From NCBI GenBank assembly GCA_958510875.1, contig OY294070.1, positions 121,190,703 through 121,254,702 on the forward strand: a stretch of DNA of 64,000 nt, given 5' to 3'. Each line of letters starts with the position of its first letter. Position 1 is the first letter of the stretch. A program made the position numbers and the translations under genes. The notes beneath the pieces were generated by a model that did no database searches, had not been told where the DNA came from, and saw only the letters and a list, made by a program, of their open reading frames with translations. Below, piece by piece: positions 33,321 through 47,694 of this stretch. This DNA comes from Endomychus coccineus. Lineage: Eukaryota; Arthropoda; Insecta; Coleoptera; Endomychidae.

Positions 33321-35294
33321 CAGAGAGCTTTAGAAATTCAAGTGTACAACTTGGTGAGGGAAGTAGTTCGGAGTAGGTGACAAATATTTAAGCACGAGTA
33401 TTTCAGCAAATCATCATCCACTTGGATTGTCTTTGTTTATTCTGAACCTTGTAAGTTCCGTGAATTCCGCTTCACGTTGTTTAGTTTAAACAAAACCGTG
33501 ACTGATCCGGAGAGTTCTTGTCTTGTTTGAAGTAAATGATTATTGACACAATTCAATTAACGGGAGCCATTTGCGGCAACGTAAAGAGGAGAGAGCGGCG
33601 GTACGAGACAATGTAACGAACAGAATAGCCCCGGGCTGAAATACCATCCAGTCAAATGGTAGATTGGCTCTCGCAAAGCCAAACTAGCTTTATCCTATTA
33701 ACACCTCTTCCCTTGTATTTGTCCTTCGCCACTTCGCGTCATTGTTAATTACGGATTTTGGCGATAAAGACAAGCCGTATCTGGACGAAAGTGACTTTAA
33801 CTTGACAGAAATCATTGCGTCGACCACTCGACAACATAATAAAATAGAATTATCTCGGGACTTGCTTGAACACAACAAGATATAAATAACGTCATTGACT
33901 ATTTTGCGGCTTGGAATTGCCATAAAAACTTGAGACAAAGTGGAAAATTTACTTCAGAACGCAATGTGAGCTTTGCCGTTCTACAAAAATTTGTATACGT
34001 ACGATATATCCTTTTCCTGAGCTACACCGACTGCTGGCCTGTAAATAAAAATATATCATTAGAACATTTATTTTCATACAGTTTGATTTTATTTAATTTG
34101 GAAACATGTTACGCATATTTTCCTGAAGAAATATTAGTTACTTGGTTTATCACTATGTTAATAAATTATTGATTGCAATTTGGAACGCGTCTAACGGTAC
34201 ATTGAAGAAAATTCCGATAGAAGTTTGTGACAATGACGACGTATTTGAAATTATTAGTATTATTCCGAACAATAATTTGTCCATAGCATTTGTACCAAAT
34301 GAAGAAAATTCCAATTTAGTATTGAGTGATTGGTAGCTGGTGGTTTGTATCTTGCTCCCGCACGGCCGACTATACCCCACTGCTCAGCAGAAGGTATGTG
34401 CGCTTTATTGTGTATGACAACGAAAGCAAACCCTTCTACATGTTTGTTTTCATGTTGGTGTAAACTGTGTTCAACGTATAATTCTAAATAACTTTGCTAA
34501 CCTATCATCAAGAGCTGTAATATTACGGAAACCTTCCACATTAGGTCTTCTATATAGTATTGGTTGTCTGGTGGAAGATTAGTTGGTAGATGGCTCCCGC
34601 ATAGAATGAGATATGCGCTCTACCTTAGCGGAACAGCATGCATGTGGAGCGCTTCGCCGCATAATACTAGATATGTTAGCTAACTTGTCATAAAAAGCTG
34701 TAATATTATGAAAATCTTCCACATTCGGAACATGCTGCGTCAGCATGCATGTGGGCTTCTAGTATATTCTATAATACGAAAACAAAAACAAAAAACTCCG
34801 GATTACATCAGTGAAGCTGGGGAGAAAGCACTACTTCATATGTAGGACAAACAAGTAGGTTGTTTGAAGATGTAAATATAATTCTATTTGGTTACAACAT
34901 ATGAAGTACAATTATTAAAACTTTTAGACGAGTTTGGCCCAAGACTATGTTTTACTCTTAAGACACATAGCATTTTTTAATTTGACAATCCCAATGAAGG
35001 GATTAGCAACCTTTTCAACAAGTGAATATAACTATTTGATGAAGTAGGCTTCGACTTTATGTAAATCCAATATCAGTTAGTAAAAGTTTCGTTGCCCTGC
35101 AACATCGTCAGAAGTATAACTAAGTTAGTGTCAAAGCCTTGTTGAAACCATCAAATAATTTTGGTTGAATTGCACTAGTGAAATTTCGTTTCATTCATTT
35201 ATTCCGTTTTTGGTTTGAGGTCCCTTACAAATCAGATGACGAAATCTATTCGACAATTGTAATTTTTTAGAATATTGTAACTTATAATACTTAC
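33321..35294. other. Presumed intron, mostly unique AT-rich sequence
   Basis: No transposon gene was seen. A direct repeat of about 55 bp (AGAGCTGTAATATTACGGAA and variant) occurs near 34510 and 34690 with TTCCACATT(A/C)GG following. The small frames here are unsupported. Confidence 0.4.
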
Positions 35295-35414
35295 ATCACT
35301 AAGGCGATCCCTAGAACTGTCAGCATCTCGAGGTGGCACAGAAGATCCAGTCAGTCTTTCTGACGCCCTACCACTGTCATCACTGGTAGCAGGATCTTGC
35401 GTCAACGTTAAACC
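35295..35414 (-). CDS. 120 nt exon of an unidentified host gene
   Basis: On the minus strand, TATTACTGTTCCAG is followed by 120 nt open in phase 0 and by GTAAGTATTA. It encodes 40 residues, serine/aspartate-rich and probably disordered. The order is GLTLTQDPATSDDSGRASER, then LTGSSVPPRD, then ADSSRDRLSD. The codon pattern and composition differ from the AT-rich surroundings. It fits phase-wise with the exons at 47695-47808 and 27914-27940. Its acidic/serine character suggests a regulatory linker of a larger protein. I could not name the gene. Confidence 0.75.
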
Positions 35415-35817
35415 CTGGAACAGTAATATAATATTTGTAGATAACCATCGCTATTATGAACTTAACAGTTGCGCATATTCTACAGAGTAGCAAACAAGTC
35501 TATCATACAATACTAAACCAACATATAGCAAGTTGATGAAACTGCACGTGCGCCGACCTTTCAAAATAGACCCTCAGTGTTTGCAGCTTGCGATTGCTCA
35601 ATATATACAAACGCACAAATCTAAATGACCACATAGTAAGACATTATCGGAATAGTCTGTGGCTAGTGAGAAGACCTATTATTGTTCGGAAATTGTTCCT
35701 ACTCATTTCAGTTCTGTTTTTCGACGGTTCTTTAATAAACGTTTGCCCATGGTACATTAGATTAGAACAGTTTTGTATGGGTCTTACGGGCTAGGAGCCT
35801 CTCCACTGCGACATTCA

Positions 35818-36640
35818 CTAACCTATCATGTTATATCCTCGATATAAGGGAGATGTTGTGGTTTTTTCTCCCCTATCGTTGAAAACCTGTGTGTCAGACC
35901 TTCGCAGTAGCACAGTAGGAGCGCTGAGGTTTCCTCTATCTTGGCAGAACCTACACATGGTTGGGTCTGCTAGTCCGATGTTGTTCATGTGTTTGTTGAG
36001 TCCACAGTGCCCTGTTAGGAGCCCAACCATGATTCTGGTTGATCGCCTATTCTGGCGTAGTAGGTACACTTTTAGCGATGGTTCTTTGATGAACTCTTTG
36101 GTCTGTGTCATTCCCGGTGCTTTGTTCTATCATTCTCGAGATTGATTTTTCATCCAATTACTGTTACATGATTTTCTCAGCGCTATTGCTATACTACAGA
36201 AAGGTTCTGGACCAGCTGGGCACAACGTGCTTCTTCTCGGGCTAATGAATCAGCTTCTTCATTGCCCTTGTAACCTGTGTGGCTTGATACCCTGGCCTGT
36301 TTTGATTGCACTGCTCTTGTAGGGCTTCAATCCCAGACAAGTTTCGAATTCGCATCTTTTTTCTGAGTTACCTTTGTCGACTATACCAAAGATGCCTAAG
36401 TGATCATTGGTTTGACCATAATTTTGTAGTCCAATACGACATTTTAGGAGTGTACATCCGTGTGGCTAGCATTAATTTTGCCACGGCCTTGTTATCGACA
36501 TTTACCAGCTGTTGGTTCCAGGTAAGTTCAGAGTCAAGGATTGCTCCGAGATATTTACCTCCACCCTCCAGCTGGATGTTAGTCCCTTGGAGGGTTAGAG
36601 GACCTTTCCTTCTAGTTTCCTCCTTCGGATAAAAGTTACA
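35818..36640 (-). pseudogene. RNase H-type LINE fragments (thumb, RNase H tail, C terminus)
   Basis: From high to low coordinates the minus strand gives the RT thumb (RRRKLEGKGPLTLQG, GGKYLGAILDSELTWNQQL; about 36420-36640). The RNase H tail follows (SSHTGYKGNEEADSLAREEA; about 36200-36295). Then comes the C-terminal segment (STRIMVGLLTGHCGLNKHMN, CRFCQDRGN; 35818-36111). The order is that of one ORF2, with deletions between the pieces, so this is a decayed copy. It is a different subfamily from 5790-6460. Confidence 0.78.
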
Positions 36641-37714
36641 ATGATAGATTCAATCAATCAAAACGGGGGCGGACAAGTCTGGAGCACTTAGACCGCTTAA
36701 TTGTGTCCATTATGCATGACACAAGAATCAGTCCAGCAGGTCTAAGGCAGTGGCGAAGGCTAAGATTTTGCATGGACTGATACCTCTTATGGCTTCAAGC
36801 AGCATATGTGTGCTACCGAGGTGTTGTAGCCTAAGAGAAGCCAGTGGGCACCTAGGGAAACTGAAATACCCCTTCTGGGTGTACACACAATGATAGATTT
36901 GTGAGTAGTAAAATTTAGACCAACTGGTTCACTAAATTGTACTTTCCATGCTTTTACTTTAATAATCTATTCTGGAGCCACAGGATTTTCAAAAATTATT
37001 TACCAATCGTTACGAGACGTAAAGAACTGGAGCCGAAAAAAGTCTGTCCACTTGATAAAGTAATTAATAAATAAATCTTTTTTTGGTGCGATGAAAAGAT
37101 AAGAAACATAATAGGATGTAAAAAATTAATACAACGCCGTAATGCCAATGATAAATTGCTTCAGCAGCAAGCATAAAAAAACGAGGTCAGCTTGTATTTG
37201 AACATGGTGCGTGTGTGTGCGTGCGTGCGATTGTTACCACCGAAGGGATTAAGGGAGTTTCGCCACGATCATCGCTTTTCATTATGCGGCTTCACGTAGT
37301 TATACGAGACGCGGTAAATCATTCATTATGTAGTACGTGAGAGCTTACGACCAGCGGCGGCAACATATAGCGCGCGCTTTCTGTCTGAAAGGGTATCAAT
37401 TAACCCTCCTACGTCCTACAAATAACACCATCCCCGAATAACCTAATTATACTGGTACGTTTGCCGTAAAACACCAGGATTAAATTAATGCGCGCCGTAA
37501 TTCGAGTTAATTTGCAGTTACTGTTTGACATGCATTGTGATGTTCCACGATCAGGCAGATTATATTATTTAAGCGTGTGGATTCAAGACGCTGATTTATG
37601 GATCACTTTGAGATCAAAGTACGTTCTCGAGGCAGAGAAAACTACTTGAGATGAACTAGTTTCTAAAAGTTTATTTCATCAAAATACCATTGACATAGTG
37701 GCGTAAATAATTTT
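36641..37714. other. No gene recognised; contains a CpG-rich unique stretch
   Basis: 36641-36900 looks like decayed repeat. 37190-37520 is unusually rich in CG for this window (GCGTGCGTGCGA, GCGCGCGC) with no transposon motif, and could be conserved non-coding DNA. Confidence 0.4.
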
Positions 37715-38003
37715 CCCTTCGCAATCTCTACGAGGGACATCAAAGAGATGACTGGAATCCTAACCGGTCGCTGATGTCTTAGCAAACATCTTCATACTAT
37801 GGGCATCGCAGATGATCCTATATGTAGGAAATGCAGAGAGGCGGAAGAAACTGTATGTTACATCCTGTTGGAATGCCCTGCATTGGCATCCCTCAGGTAT
37901 CGTCACTTCGGAGAATCAAAACTGCTCCCAGAAGAACTTATGGCAGACAGCGTTGGCAATATTCTGGGTTTCTGGCGGGCCACAAACCTGTTACAAATCC
38001 ACG
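37715..38003 (+). pseudogene. LINE C-terminal knuckle fragment
   Basis: Translation gives ISTRDIKEMTGILTGR, a stop, then CLSKHLHTMGIADDPICRKC, then ILLECPALASLRYRHFG and GFWRATNLL. This is the very end of an RNase H-type LINE ORF2. It is directly followed by a more N-terminal segment of such an ORF, starting about 38003. Confidence 0.8.
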
Positions 38004-39190
38004 GTCAGAGATCAAATGCAAAAGGTTTTGAGCCTGGTAACAACATGGACGGATTCAGAGGGACTGAATATAAGTCCCCACAAAGCCACCATAGTAACAT
38101 TCCCTCGTAAACGCAAATTAGAGGGTTTGGGGCCTCTGAAGATTCGAGGAGAAACTGTACAGATGAAAAGGGAAGTCAAATATCTCGGGGTGACACTAGA
38201 CTCGAAACTGACTTGGAACCAACATCTGGGAGAAGTAATTGAGAAAGCGGAGACCTTATTATTTGTGGCCAGATGCTCCTTCGGGGAAAAATGGGGGCTA
38301 CGACCGAACATATTCTACTGGTTGTACAACATGGTGGTTAAACTCGCAATAACATACGCCTCTTTGGTATGGTGGCCTAAAACACGACAAAGAGGGACCA
38401 CGACAAGACTAATCAAGGTCCAGAGACTTGCATGTTTTGGGATCACTAGGGGCCACTGCAGCAATGAAGACACTACTGGAATTACCTCCCCTCTGATTGG
38501 TAATCCAAGGAGAAGCAAAGCTTGGTGCCTTCAGAATACAAAATACACTGGAGACTGTTTACATTGGGCCATGACACATATCGTAAAAATCGTGACCAGG
38601 GACGTGTTAGGCATGAGAATAGATCACATTCCAAAGCGATACTCTTTCAACAACACTTCAGGGTATCAATACCAGAAAGGATTTAATGGGAACATACAAA
38701 CCTGAGCGACATTCTACAGGGAAATATCTGGTATACAGACGGGTCTAAAGTGAAAAAGGTGCAGGTGCAGCTATCCATTGGGTAAACACACCTCTGTCTT
38801 CCAAGCAGAGGTATTTGCAATCATCCAATGTATGAAGGAAAACAATCGAAGGGCCATCGAAGATGAGCAGATCCACATATTGACAGATGGTCAGGCTCCA
38901 CTTACAGCAATGAGAAGTCAGGAAGTGATTCAGAACAGACAACGGGGGTACCAAAACGTACAGCACGACGGTCTGTAGAAGACTGGATCATGGAAAACCA
39001 CAAAGAATACTGGGAAAAATCCCACGAAACGAACATGGGAAGAAATACATCAAAGCCCAGTGTAACAAAAGAACGACAGACCTATTGGCACTAAATAGGG
39101 TAAAATAAAAGTCGTAACTGGGCTCATGACTGGCCATGCGCCAGTAAAGGGGAATCTAAACAAAATGGGACGGTACAATCGCGAATTTCA
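38003..39190 (+). pseudogene. LINE RT thumb to RNase H fragment
   Basis: The long frame (to 38705) has MQKVLSLVTTWTDSEGL, VKYLGVTLDSKLTWNQHL, KLAITYASLVWWPKT and LIKVQRLACFGITR. These are the thumb and connection of an RNase H-type LINE. RNase H remnants follow in other frames (IWYTDGSKVKKGAGAAIHW, then FQAEVFAIIQCMK). A piece reading VVTGLMTGHAPVKGNLNKMG stands near 39110-39170. It is 5' and 3' truncated with frameshifts. The first RNase H aspartate (TDGS) is kept. Confidence 0.82.
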
Positions 39191-39194
39191 TGCT

Positions 39195-40689
39195 AACTAC
39201 TGCTAGCCGTTTTTGCAGTTATAACTTTACAACTAATGATCACTTATGTCACGGTCTGGAAGCATACCGCAAATAGTTAAAACCTTGTGCTTCCAGGTGG
39301 TGATCAAAAAGCGCAATTCTTCGAAGCAAGTTGCTGTATCATGAACTTCACATTCACCTAATGATTACATCTCAGCTTCAAATGACCATTGTATCATTTG
39401 TATCCTTTATACAACAACATGCACCACAATTTTGGTTTCAAAACATTTCTTATTTCAAATAACCACTACATGCAGTTACTTTTTTCTTCGAACATTTGGT
39501 AAATAGTACAATTGTTTGTAAATTACATTTAAGATTATAAATAATTTCCATTATTTAATATAATAAGTGAACAACCAATCTTGTTTGTTCATTGTACGAG
39601 TATAACGATGAAATATAAATATTAAATCAAGATTAAGAACGCTTTATAAATCAACAATGAAATTTGTTGAGTAATTAAAAGTATTCAACTAAATTTAACT
39701 TAACCAACATTAACGAGTGATGGAAGTCACGTGATCAATGTATCACAACTTTTTTTGAAATATATTTACATCAAGAAAACGCCGAATCCATAGATACTTA
39801 TTAATTTGTTGGTGGATGATTTGAAATAATTCAAAACGCTATCGAAAATATTTATCCGTGATCGTATTTCAAGACGTTAAAGTACTTGCATGTAACTGTG
39901 GAGAACATAAGTACTATTTAATAGACTTGTCACCATTTTTTTTGGCAACACTCGAACGTTAATTATCGTAAAATCCAAGTGGAAAGGAACTTAATGTAGC
40001 ATTTTACATTTACTTCAAACGAACCAAGAGACAATAAACAGAATCAATAGCGACAGGTTTTGTGATTTTAAAGCATTACTACAGTTTAGTGCAATTTTAT
40101 TTACAACCGCAATATATTTTAATGGCATATTTTACGGTTTCGGAAGCAGTAAATGCGCTGCCAGTCGCAGGAATGTGAACGTTACACGGCCTGGCAATGT
40201 CGAACAATACACGTTGGAAAATTAGGGCTATTAAGGGAATTAAAATAATAAGCGGGCGTTTCGGTATAACAATAATATGCACCATTCCATTCTTTGTAGT
40301 AATAAACTTGTAATTGAGTAATTATTTTCAACTTTAATTCCATATAATATCATTAATCATCGAGGTAACAGAGTAAAAGCTTCGTCGCTATCGAAAGTGC
40401 GGCAAAACAATTTATAAAACCATTCAATCATACTATTAATAACGGTAAATTGAAGGGTTAGACCAACAAAATAATAACAATTTTCTAATTTTAGAACACG
40501 GTACTTAGAAACACCGAGTTCCTTTATACTGACAAAGTTAAGTGCTCGGTTAAGTGTTATTTTCCAGCTGATTTAAGATTCAATTCATCCATGTTTACTT
40601 CGATTTTCCCATTCTTTAGAAGATTTGATAAATGAGAAATGATAGAACGAACTAGGTTGAATTAAATGAACAATGTTGTGGAGCTGAAA
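39195..40689. other. No gene recognised
   Basis: AT-rich presumed intron. 40100-40290 is somewhat more complex. No motif identified. Confidence 0.45.
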
Positions 40690-40935
40690 TACAGAATACT
40701 CATGACACTGTTTTGGATTTACAGCCCACACATTCAATTTCTCTAAATATTGTGTCCGTGCATCGTAAGTCCTATAAGGATCTTCCTGCGCCCAACAACG
40801 CATAACTGATCGAGTTGGATCGACCAAGCAACGGAAATGATTCATCGGTGAATAAAATATCACTAACGATTCTCATCGTTGTCCATTTCCATAACAGTGT
40901 AACAAAATTCCAGCCAGAGTTCATTGTCGACAGGA
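40690..40935 (-). pseudogene. Transposase relic of the DD41D-type group
   Basis: Minus-strand translation gives NELWLEFCYTVMEMD, then VMRCWAQEDPYRTYDARTQY, then LEKLNVWAVN. This follows the RLEFC...RYWAxENPHxxxxxxxQxPxKxNVWAG block after the first catalytic aspartate. The catalytic FTDE itself is scrambled and the rest is gone. Confidence 0.55.
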
Positions 40936-41339
40936 AAAAATGTCATTCCTTTCAGCCATTTTATAGGAATTATACATATTTTTTCATGTCTTAACATAGA
41001 AGAACAAATATCAGAAGCGACACTCTGCCGTTTTAGTGGAACGGGATTTGAGTGCGCATGACCAGTCGCCCTTTTTTGATGGTATCACAAACGAACAAAG
41101 CGAAGGTGTCATTATAATTATTATAGTCATTATAAAATATCGTTTGTTTTGTATTGTCTTATTGTGAGTGCTTTGTAGATTATTGGGAGGTGCTGGAATG
41201 TAAAGTAGCTTTTTCGCAAAAGACCTTACATGATCATCCCATGCTGTGCTGTAGGTGGTTATCCCGAGCATGGATATGGAAGACGTCATAGGAATAGTTG
41301 TACCTGACATCATCTTATTGGAGATTGTGGGATCCGTCT

Positions 41340-41990
41340 TCCTGGAGAAAATACAAGCTTGGTTTTGGTTGTATTAAACTCTACCAGAATATCAGATCCC
41401 CATTTCAAAACCATTGCCAGATTGCAATTGCGTCAACCTGGCTCCATTGGATGATATAGGGGCTCTAGATGAGGAAACGGTATGAAGTGTATCATCATCT
41501 GCCGAGTCATCTGCAAAGCTGAGGACGGGAAAGGTGATCACCACCAACGGATCGTTGATGTGGAGTAGGAACAAAGTTGGTGCCAATACAGATCCCTGTG
41601 GAACACCACCGTTAATAGCCAATGTTTCGGAGGATTCACCATCAACCATATGACGGGAGTTTCCCAAGAATGCCTTGGTGCCAGACTCCGTCAAATGCTT
41701 TGGAGATATCCAATGGTACAGCTAGAGATTCTCCATATTTTTCAATAAATTTCTGCCATACATGTGTTACGTAGTCAAGCAGGTCTCCTGTTGATATTAC
41801 CGGCCTTTCACGATTTTGGAGCTCTCTTGGTATAGGTATTGGATGAGCTCGATGTTGTTTGCGTTCTCCATCACTTTAGAGATCACAGATAATAGTGCAA
41901 TAGGTATATAATTAATAGGAAGGGTCTTCTTTCCATTTTTTTTGGAATTGGTTGTATATGTCGTTGACAGATAATTAAGCAGAACGATTA
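41340..41990 (-). pseudogene. Non-LTR reverse transcriptase fragment
   Basis: Minus strand, high to low: LPINYIPIALLSVISKVMEN (about 41870-41930), then AVPLDISKAFDGVWHQGILG, then SETLAINGGVPQGSVLAPTL and FLLHINDPL with FADDSADDDTLH (catalytic box). Part of the palm between WHQGILG and the GVPQGS block is deleted. The style (LFLLHINDLL) differs from the jockey-like copy at 14660-21040, so it is another LINE family. Confidence 0.8.
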
Positions 41991-42226
41991 CTAGAGATAA
42001 TCCCCCATTTGGAATCCCCAAAGGATGGTGAAAGATAATTGAATCTACTTTAAAAAAATTTTGATAGTGAATCTTAATGTGATACAAATACAGAAATCAC
42101 AAAAATTGTGCGTAATATGTTGAATTTTCAGGGCAAAAGTTTGGTTAATGACTCGTAATTATAAGGATTTGAAAAATAGCAGGTCTAATACACTTTATAT
42201 CATCAATTATGTATAAGGTAAATATA

Positions 42227-43646
42227 CCGGGATATCAAAAAGTATCTTGGTCAAGGGTGGTTGTGGAATCTAAAACGTATGTCTTAGTTTACGTTTGAAA
42301 TAATTATGTCACTGTCACACTGACATCATCAATAACCAACAAATTTCAGTTGTAAAACAATAATGAACTACAAATTATGAAATAACGGTTTTAGTAACAA
42401 GAAAAACTAAATTACAGTAATTGTTGGAAATGTCCCCCGTTTTGTCGAAGCACAAGTTGACGCGCATCCTCATGCTGTGAAAACCTTTTTGCAGCATTTC
42501 TGGCGTTATGGTTGCACATTGCTGAACTATTCTTAGTTGAAGTTCTTGCAAATTATTTACCGGAGTTGCGAAAATCTTGTTTTTTAAATAAGGAACTATA
42601 AAATAGTCCATAATTGTCAAACAAGGTGATCTCGGAGGAAGCTCAACTTCTGTATGCAAACTTATCAGCCGGTCGTCAAAAAACTCGCTGAGAAAAGCAA
42701 TTTTTTCTCGTGTAGTATGTGCTGTTGTACCGAAGTTCATCATCGTTTAACTGTTGCACAAATTCAGCCAAAAAGTTGTGTCTGTACCTTTCTGCGTTGA
42801 CGGTGAAATCGAAAAAAATTGGCCCAATTATTCTTCTGCGAGAAACTGCCATCCAAACACTGATTTTTTGAGCATGTAGTGGCGATTCAGTAAAAACATG
42901 AGGGTTATCATTGCTCCACATTCGCATATTTTGAGAATTGATGGATCCCGAAAGGTGGAACCACGCTTCGTCAGAAAAAAAAGTCAAGTCCAGAAGATCG
43001 TCATTCATTAAATTATTGACAAACCAATGGCAGTAAGCAAGGCGTCTGGGGTGGTCTGCGGGCAGAAGAGCTTGATATACTTGCATCTTATATGGATGCA
43101 TGTTCAAGTCTTTCTTTAAAATCTTCTGACATGTTCCATAAGAAAGTCCAATTTCCTGAGAAAGACGTTTGAAAGGTTTTGCAGGCTCCTCTTCCATACG
43201 TTGACGAACGTCATTGACAACTTCTTCTGTACGAACTCTTGGTCTACCAGCAACTTTTTTATGAGTCACACAACCAGTTTCGCGAAACACTTCAACACAA
43301 TTTGTAAGGCACGCATAAAAATTGTCCGGTAATATTGCCACGTTTGGGAAGTGCTCTCGAAAATTGTCCAAACACAAACGTTGACTGCATTGCCAATTTC
43401 CATTAACTAGCGCACCCGTTCGAAAATAGGCTTCAATCATGAAAATTTTGTGCTGTGTGGTAAGAGGCATGATTCAAAAACTGGATTAGAAAATTTCAGC
43501 ACAACGACTTAACAGATTCTGACATGATATTTGTAGGTTATTGATGATGTCAGTGTGACAGTGACATAATTATTTCAAACGTAAACTAAGACATACGTTT
43601 TAGATTCCACAACCACCCTTGACCAAGATACTTTTTGATATCCCGG
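42227..43646 (-). mobile_element. CCGGGATATC-ended Tc1/mariner-like element, copy A
   Basis: Ends CCGGGATATCAAAAAGTATC and its inverse, TA at 42225-42226 and 43647-43648, TIRs of about 125 bp, total 1420 bp. It carries one transposase gene with a small deletion. A second, opposite-oriented copy lies at 49650-51189. Confidence 0.92.
42375..43470 (-). pseudogene. Transposase (copy A), second catalytic aspartate deleted
   Basis: Starts MPLTTQHKIFMIEAYFRTG. Helix-turn-helix elements follow (DNFREHFPNVAILPD, RLSQEIGLSYGTCQKIL, NMHPYKMQVYQALLP). The first catalytic motif is FFSDEAWFHLSG. Compared with copy B, about 22 bp are missing at about 42728-42732, exactly where copy B encodes YFQHDGG. This removes the second catalytic aspartate and shifts the frame. 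The C-terminal frame (42375-42743) keeps PPRSPCLTIMDY with the third. It is otherwise well preserved. Confidence 0.9.
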
Positions 43647-46115
43647 TATTTCGTTTTGAAGAAAGATTTCAGGTATAATATACTCTACATTTATATGCAT
43701 TTAGTTTCAAGTGCATATTTATGTTCCACGTAATTGGTAATTGGAGCAAACCTATCTCATCATATTCTTAGATGTTCCAAGTATTACCTACCGCATCTGC
43801 ATTGGAAGTATTTGTTATAAGAGAGAAATTAGGATAAAACTTATTCTAACCCTTATTCCTTAATGCAATATTAGTTTTCAAATTCAAATTTACTGAAATT
43901 TTTATGACACGAGAGTGGTGGGAGTGAGACGACATTAACTATCGAAGTCTATTGGCACAAAATTGAAATGATACTCAACAAAAAGTTTGTCAAAAATATC
44001 AATAGGATTGGACAGATTGGTCCAGGATTGGAAATAATTAGACCGGGAAGGACGGATTGAACTGAGATTAGTCGTACTGGACTGGAATTGGTCATATTGG
44101 GATGGGATTGGACGCTAAGCGAACAAACATTGGACCGAGTGAATTACCCGTCGGATGAAACTGAATAAAAACAAGCTTTTGAAATTTTCTCTTCCGATTT
44201 CACTCGCAACATCCTGGCGCAGTTTTGATATATTGGTCCATTTTAAATTCTGTTCACAAGGAATCCATTTGTAAAAATTTAATATCTGTGTATTTAATAT
44301 ACACTCATTACAATACGGAAACCCGTATAAAGACATATTCTATTATTCTGGTAACCGATTATAGTATTGTATTCATTTATATAACAGTATTAATAGCAGA
44401 GTAAAAATAAACATTCTTAGAAATGAAAGTTGTTTAGCGTGAAATGGAAAGAATCGGAGCGTATGGGATCTTTTAAACCCACACCATCCGTGGTCGGCGT
44501 CAGATCATCTAGCGGTAAGAGGCCGTAATAGCCAGAAACGACATCTATCGCTTGACGTTGAAACATCCTGCCAGGATGGACTAGTTTAAAGATGACGGGC
44601 GTCTATTACGCTAGAACGGAAATAACGGAAACAGCTTTTAGGAGGTGAGATATCGTAACTCGACCCTAGAGGCACCATCGATTCATTTTACAATGTATCA
44701 AATTCGAATTATTGATGGCTCTGATTTCAATGAGAAGTTGTTTTGATTACTCATTTGGATTTTTGTAGCATTGTTTTTAAGTGAAGATCCGATTGAAGAT
44801 AATTATATCAGGCTTTACTTTACAAAACATGAAAGTGAATAGCAATGCTAATCGTTGAATAAAATAGCACAGTGCTTTTAACTGAGGTTGCGACCCAGAT
44901 AATATAATTACGATTTTCACCCCTAAAGTTAGGAAGCAAGTCATTTATCACATATGATTGAATTCAGTATTCAGTAAAAAAGTATGACATAAATGTTGCG
45001 CATAAGCCTACGAACTGTGTTGGGAAATATTTTTCAAACTATAGTATCAAGTCTTGGAAAAAATAAAGAGTCTCGAATAAAACCAACTCTTGAAATATGT
45101 CATTTTTCAGATAAATTAATAAACTATCTCCATTAAAACAGCAGAGCAGTCACCAAAACAAAAGTTAAGTTAGCTTATAATTAAGTGCTAATTTATTTCC
45201 CCTATAAATGAATTTATGTTTATTTTTAATTTCGCATGTTCTGCTAGCTTCAAATAATGAACTCAACAGAGGAGAGTAATCGCATGTTTCTGCTTGCTTC
45301 ACATGAACACAGCAGAGCAGAGTACTGGAATACAGTTAAATATTAATTTAAAAAATCGATGGTTTAAGCCGTAAATTGTGATAGTTTATATTGATATAAT
45401 AAAACACTTTTTCCTTTGTTTTACACTAACGTGACCACAGTTTCAAAATCTAAAGTGTCACCTTCAAAACGATACTAATGTATGAATAAATTTGAAAGAT
45501 CTTAAGATATTTATAGTCAAATGTCCTATTATTGTTTCATTAACAAGTGAGATTCGGTTTGAATATGAAGAAATACATTGCTGGAATTGAATAATTGAAA
45601 TAAGATAATAGGGTAGAGGAAATTTTAATGCGGAGATTTACTTGGAAGGTACTATTAAGTGGATTACAAGGAATTTTATGTTAACAAGAAAAGAATGCTG
45701 TAATACAAGTCTAATTGATCATTTGAAATTTTACTGTGGTTATATTTCATATCTTTGAAAATTTCTACTGATTCTAGTTTGTTTAATTTAGAACCTCTAC
45801 TCTGCGTATGCAAAATTTCAACTTCATCTAAATTTGGAAAAGTGTGGCGTTTCTAAAATATGATTGGAGAAAGGTGAATCTGTATGATTGAGTCTAAAAC
45901 ATCGAAGATGTTCCTTATATCTAATTTCTATGTTGCGACTTAATTTACCAATACAAAAGTAAACGTACTCAGAACATTCACTAATAATCAGTATAACCTT
46001 CAATTAGGTCTTACATTTTGTAAGGACATTTTTATTATCTGTTGTAATGGTGTATGGTCTACTGAATTTTCCTGTCAGTTACGTTGATATAGTTGTTGTC
46101 TGTATCTAAGTATAT
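43647..46115. other. No gene recognised
   Basis: AT-rich presumed intron. A degenerate GGATTGGA-type cluster lies at 44005-44115. The frame at 44115-44336 is unsupported. Confidence 0.45.
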
Positions 46116-46119
46116 CCCT

Positions 46120-46310
46120 CACATTTTGTTTTATATTTTGTGTACACGAGAGGAAATCCTATAATGTTCGTAGAACATTGTATGAGCCAGAGATGAAATT
46201 TTGGGAAATCAGATAGGCATTGGAATTTTTCTTGAAACTTTGGAGGTAATAGGCATCAGGAAAGACCCCCACTAGGCAAACAGTTCCACATCTTTATTTC
46301 ACGAATTATA
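46120..46310 (-). repeat. LINE C-terminal fragment (family X), copy 1
   Basis: Nucleotide-level relative of 51850-52145 (shared CTATAATGTTCGNAGAACAT, GGTNATAGGCAT, AAAGACC and ACTAGGCAAA blocks). Too decayed to translate. Confidence 0.65.
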
Positions 46311-46314
46311 CTTT

Positions 46315-47534
<1,220 letters not shown>

Positions 47535-47694
47535 TGATTAAGTGTTTAAGTTTACTAAAAAGAAGGCTCCTAGATAAGTAGTTTGAAGTAATTTGAAAAT
47601 AAATAATCAAGTTTGTACTATTTGATTTATCACAACTGAATACTTTGACACCATCGCTGTATCATTCCCTAACGATTAACCTTATCATACTTAC

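Noticed and set aside
33690..33938. 82-codon minus-strand frame
   Set aside because: No motif or splice support; within presumed intron.
40097..40285. 62-codon minus-strand frame in a more complex region
   Set aside because: Too short and without recognised domain; might be conserved non-coding DNA instead.
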